Shown here: one piece after another, positions 60,525 through 64,000 of the stretch | How positions within the stretch are numbered: position 1 is the stretch's first letter | Layout of the letters: the number at the start of each line of letters is the position of its first letter | Assembly (NCBI GenBank): GCA_949825045.1 | Contig: OX463816.1 | Span: 18,797,243 to 18,861,242, forward strand | Reading direction: 5' to 3' | Source of the DNA: Argyresthia goedartella | Lineage: Eukaryota; Arthropoda; Insecta; Lepidoptera; Argyresthiidae | DNA length: 64,000 nucleotides | The notes under the pieces: generated by a model | The model's database searches: none | Seen by the model: only the letters and a program-made list of their open reading frames with translations | What the model was told of the DNA's origin: nothing | Position numbers and translations under genes: made by a program

Positions 60525-60988
60525 CAGTGTTACCGTTTAGGAAAAAAAAAAATCCCTAGACCTCGATGCAATAGTCCCTAGATTTTGAAAAAAAAACGAA
60601 TAAAAAATCCGCTAGAAGTCGCTAAATATTTCAAAATATTCCATGGTAACAAAATATGGTGTAAATAAAAGCAAATTTATATAATCAAGTATTTAATCAT
60701 AATAATCAAATCTCTATAGGTTTAAATAAGCAAAAATTTCGTTATCCATTGCGTCATGTTCGACTTCGACAACTTCTAATGCCGCTGAAGCAGCAGAAGT
60801 TGATGGTTCCACTGTAGAAGTACTTGGTTTTTTAACAGTTTTTGTGATTTTGGTCAGGACATCTTTGCAAACAAAAAGTCGCTATAAGTCGCTAAATTTA
60901 TTTTAGTCCCTAGATCGAAATAAAAAGTCGCTAAACACATCTAAAATCCGCTAGATCTAGCGGCAAAGTCGCTAAAACGGCAACACTG
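60525..60988. mobile_element. Non-autonomous hAT-type DNA transposon with perfect target-site duplication
   Basis: The ends are CAGTGTTACCGTTTA and, inverted, CAGTGTTGCCGTTTTA. The 8 bp CCGCCCGT occurs exactly at 60517-60524 and 60989-60996. An 8-bp duplication and CAGTGTT ends are hAT hallmarks. Inside, AAAGTCGCTAAA/GTCCCTAGA motifs repeat. Minus strand 60872-60714 stays open for about 50 codons (see separate entry). Confidence 0.88.
60714..60872 (-). pseudogene. Coding remnant inside the hAT-type element
   Basis: On the minus strand: VLTKITKTVKKPSTSTVEPS, then SAASAALEVVEVEHD and MDNEIFAYLNL before TAG. This Ser/Thr-rich segment with an acidic end reads like the C-terminus of a transposon protein. 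No domain recognised. Confidence 0.45.
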
Positions 60989-62139
60989 CCGCCCGTCATC
61001 TACTGACAGGGTTTCGCGCCGCCCGCCCCGCTACACCGCCAGTTCCCATGGTGTAGCGGGGGGCGTGAAACAGCATCGCCACAGATTAGATAATAGTTAC
61101 CTATGGCATCGCGCCGCCCGGCGACGTTTAAAATTAGGTAATTGATATAATTTAAGGATTGATAAGGAACTCTTAAAGAGGAAAATTTAGGCATAAAAAT
61201 TATGAGAATAATCAGTAATTTTATACCAAAATTATTTTATTTCCGTTTCTGGATTTTTTGAGATTAAGGCAAATAAATCCAATCGTGTAACGGCATAGTA
61301 TGCATCGCGATTTTGAACCTAATGCCATGGTAACAAAATTCAAACCCTATACGGGAAATGGAATTTCTAGAAATGCCATTGGAGGATGCATGCTAACTTA
61401 ACATTAAGGGGTTAAACTAGATTATATCATTTTGAATGTTTCTTTTTAAGACTGATGAATTTAGTGGTATTTTTTTTTAGAAATTTCTAGATGTCAGGGA
61501 CAGAGAATAGAGCTACTGGACCCTGACAAAAGAGTTAAAAATAAACAATTGATACCTTTTTTATATATGTTTTATTCCATATTATTATCACTATCGGATG
61601 AATCATTATCGACATCATCAATAACATTAATTAAGAAACTATCTGTCATAGTATCAATAAGCTAGTCGCAATATGCGAAGTTTAGTGGGAAGCCGCCCGC
61701 AACTGCAGACATAGACAGAGAGCGTAAATATTGCGACCGCCATAGGGCGCTGAGAAGTAAACATTGAGCTCCGTAACATTATTTAATATTAATCAACTAC
61801 TTATTTAAGGGATTAAATATGGCCAGAAATGCATCTTTAGCTTCAATTCTATGCTAAACTAGACAACATAAAAATTTAGGATAAATACATATATGTTATA
61901 AAAGGTCTATTAGAGATAAGAATGGACTTTTAAAATTACCGGATATCTGTTATATTTCATACTTAAAAATATTTTTCGCAATGCAATATTATTCAACTAA
62001 ATGAACAAGCGCTCGGAGACGAAATCAGTTTCCTATATGAAACTTACACGCAAAAATAGGTAAAAAAAATGGAAAAATTTTGGTTATTTTATTATATTTT
62101 TAATGTTATTATTACAGGAGTTTAGTAATATTTTCTATA

Positions 62140-62530
62140 ATTTTCTTGGTCTCGGAGCTCGGGTTCCCCCGCGGGGCTCTGCGCGGGAGCATGCGTCAGT
62201 CTGCTTCGACCATGACACGATGCGACGGGTACCTACCTATTTGTTTTCTTTGTCTAATTCTCAATGCCATTGGCCTTTGTTCAGCCCTTAACTATCAGTA
62301 TACATTGCTATCGGTACATATTACACCGATTACGTTGTGAAATTGTTACCCAGTGAATAAACACAGTGTAAACAAACCTATTGTGAAAACATTATGTGAC
62401 ATTCCAAAAATCGCAAAAACATTGAAACACTCTCAGAACATCACCTAGTGCCTAGTCAATTCTATTAATAAGTGAAAGCAGTGAATATAAACGCCTGTGC
62501 CATACACAAGCATTAACTAAATAAAGATAT
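62140..62530 (+). other. GC-rich patch followed by transcript-like AT-rich sequence
   Basis: CTCGGAGCTCGGGTTCCCCC and GCGCGGGAGCATGCGTCAGT are preceded by an acceptor-like TTATTATTACAG (62107-62118) and followed by an AATAAAG near 62520. It could be a terminal exon or a retrotransposon leader; the open frame at 62146-62340 has no recognised domain. Confidence 0.25.
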
Positions 62531-62667
62531 TTAAGAATTGAATTGCACTACTGTAGTGCTATTTTTGCATATCACTACGTGGTTAGATGTGCAGTGCCGA
62601 TAAATATTATGTTACCACCTACTATGTAGCCATATCTACGCAAAATAAACATATTTGATTTTATTTG

Positions 62668-62726
62668 ACGCGAGTGAGCGTGACAGCGTACCTACGTACA
62701 ACGCTCGCTGTCACGCTCATTCGCAT
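62668..62726. repeat. GTGAGCGTGA palindromic repeat, copy 2
   Basis: GCGAGTGAGCGTGACAGCG, a 14-nt centre and inverted partner GCTCGCTGTCACGCTCATTCGC; same repeat as at 54335. Confidence 0.65.
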
Positions 62727-64000
62727 CGTAACTATTTGTATTCTAATTTGAACCTGGCCGCTGATGCAACTGGTCGGCTCGGTTGAGAATATCGTTATTC
62801 TATCTTATGTGAAAATAAAACGCACAAACCAGTACATAATTAATTAGATTTTTTTATCAATTGCTTATTGTAAAGTTACACTCTAACATATTAACCAGTT
62901 TATACTCTATTTGGAATAAATAAAAACATCACTATCAAACTGTAGATGGCAACATTATTTCGAGAAGTGACGTTTGAAGCTGTCAGTTTCCTTCGTACAT
63001 TGATCAATCAGGGCATACAATTTTATTAGATTCCGTCTAATGTTGATTTGATTGTTCATTCATTCATTCAATATGGGAAGTGTTTCGTTACATTTTTTCG
63101 CACTAGTTAAATTGGACAGTTTAATTGGTTTAGTTGACTGAACTAGGGGGATTTTTTCCCCATTAGTTCAGTTAAAAATATAACAAGCTTTTTCCCTGGC
63201 TTTACCTCTAAGATACTAATTATTTGGGACTTTTTGCTACTATAATTATAATATAAATATATTATTATCATATGAGCAAAAACCCCTTACTCATATTATA
63301 AATATTGCGACTAGTATTTTCACGAATCACAAATAAATGAATCAATCATATTTTTGGTAGTTACTAGGAGAGCAGGAAGTTGCAAGAAATTACACGGTGA
63401 TATTTTGAAGTGTAAGCAGAGGTGTGCTTGCTTGTTATGGCAAAACATCTCCAAATCTTATACAAAAGGTACTAGAAACACATATCTCCTTAGGAGATTT
63501 TTACCCCTTAATAAGGCGGCAGCATGCAGAATTTTTCATTGGTTTTCGAATTTATTACAAAGCCATTAGGTTGAAAACGTGGTTGGAATAAAGTTTCCCG
63601 TACAGAACAGGCGAGCAACTGGGGAAAAAGTCCCACTAGTTCAGTTTAGTGGGAATAAATAGCACGCCAATTATTTAGCATACTTATAGTTTACCTATGG
63701 TTCTCTCTTATTTTGAATTAAAAAGCAATCCGTAGAACGAAAAGTCAAATTAAAAAAAAAAAACCGTCAATTAACATCTTAATATATAAAACTTTTTACT
63801 TCACGAAAATCTAATAAATGGGCTCGTTACACAGACTTGAATAGTAGGGACAGGGCACGGAGCGCTTGAAAGTGTCGCTACAAAAACAGTACAAAATCGG
63901 GAAAATTGTACTGTTTGCAATCAGTCGCGCTTGGACGGTGACAGCCGATTGACATATCGGCAGCAAAAACGAAAATGGTGACTTGCGACGTAAAAAGGTG

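Larger units (their letters stand above)
58147..64000. other. Downstream intergenic region
   Basis: No gene supported. It holds an inverted-repeat element (58640-58915), a MITE relative (59318-59490), the hAT-type element (60525-60988) and a GC-rich patch at 62140-62235 that leads into an AATAAA near 62520. Stretches 59500-60480, 61060-62100 and 62760-64000 show only short palindromes (for example AAACAGTACAA/TTGTACTGTTT near 63880). Confidence 0.6.

Noticed and set aside
62146..62340. A short secreted protein
   Set aside because: Two overlapping frames are equally open and neither shows a recognised domain; listed only as a region.

Overview
This is a eukaryotic, AT-rich, gene-poor nuclear window, almost certainly from a moth or butterfly (Lepidoptera). 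The reasons are the long introns, two members of the insect yellow/major-royal-jelly-protein (MRJP) family, several tRNA-headed SINE families, a GTCC/GTCT-microsatellite repeat typical of lepidopteran genomes, and many fragments of non-LTR retrotransposons. Species is not determinable from the sequence alone. There is no sign of prokaryotic organisation, CRISPR arrays or operons.

Two host genes are supported, and they point away from each other. A minus-strand yellow-family gene starts at about 4279 and runs off the left edge; three exons are visible (4279-4257, 4009-3803, 2833-2686), with matching splice phases. A plus-strand yellow-family gene, best guess yellow-e-like, runs from the ATG at 19729 to the stop at 58106. 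It has seven coding exons (19729-19998, 23147-23344, 36496-36643, 42036-42222, 55037-55231, 56704-56836, 57945-58106). Every junction is GT..AG and phase-compatible, giving a secreted protein of 430 residues. An acceptor 16 bp before the ATG implies an upstream non-coding exon, possibly near 5590-5650. Both products should be secreted; the family is linked to cuticle pigmentation and sclerotisation. The pair looks like part of a yellow gene cluster.

The rest is intron or intergenic sequence filled with mobile DNA. The most complete element is a non-LTR retrotransposon on the minus strand in intron 4 (about 44018-48700). Its ORF2 (endonuclease plus reverse transcriptase) and ORF1 (coiled coil plus SGNH/esterase-like domain) are uninterrupted, its 3' tail is a pentamer repeat, and a tRNA-like sequence lies just upstream of ORF1. 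Decayed reverse-transcriptase copies lie at 27030-28920, 33936-34175, 49643-50520 and 52440-53380. A non-autonomous hAT-type transposon (60525-60988) still has a perfect 8-bp target-site duplication. Other non-autonomous inverted-repeat elements lie at 666-912, 6049-6374, 12903-13488, 38546-38754 and 39976-40119. An eight-copy, apparently identical 43-bp minisatellite lies in intron 6.

The most unusual signal is a short conserved core of roughly 100-150 bp, with a GGGGG/CCCCC hairpin, that occurs seven times (1-45, 1199-1347, 6141-6262, 19250-19340, 31352-31460, 36835-36980, 49372-49500). In most copies it sits between inverted arms, and the arm sequences fall into at least five unrelated sets. 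At least one arm set also occurs without the core. This looks like a modular repeat family whose arms are exchanged while the centre is retained.
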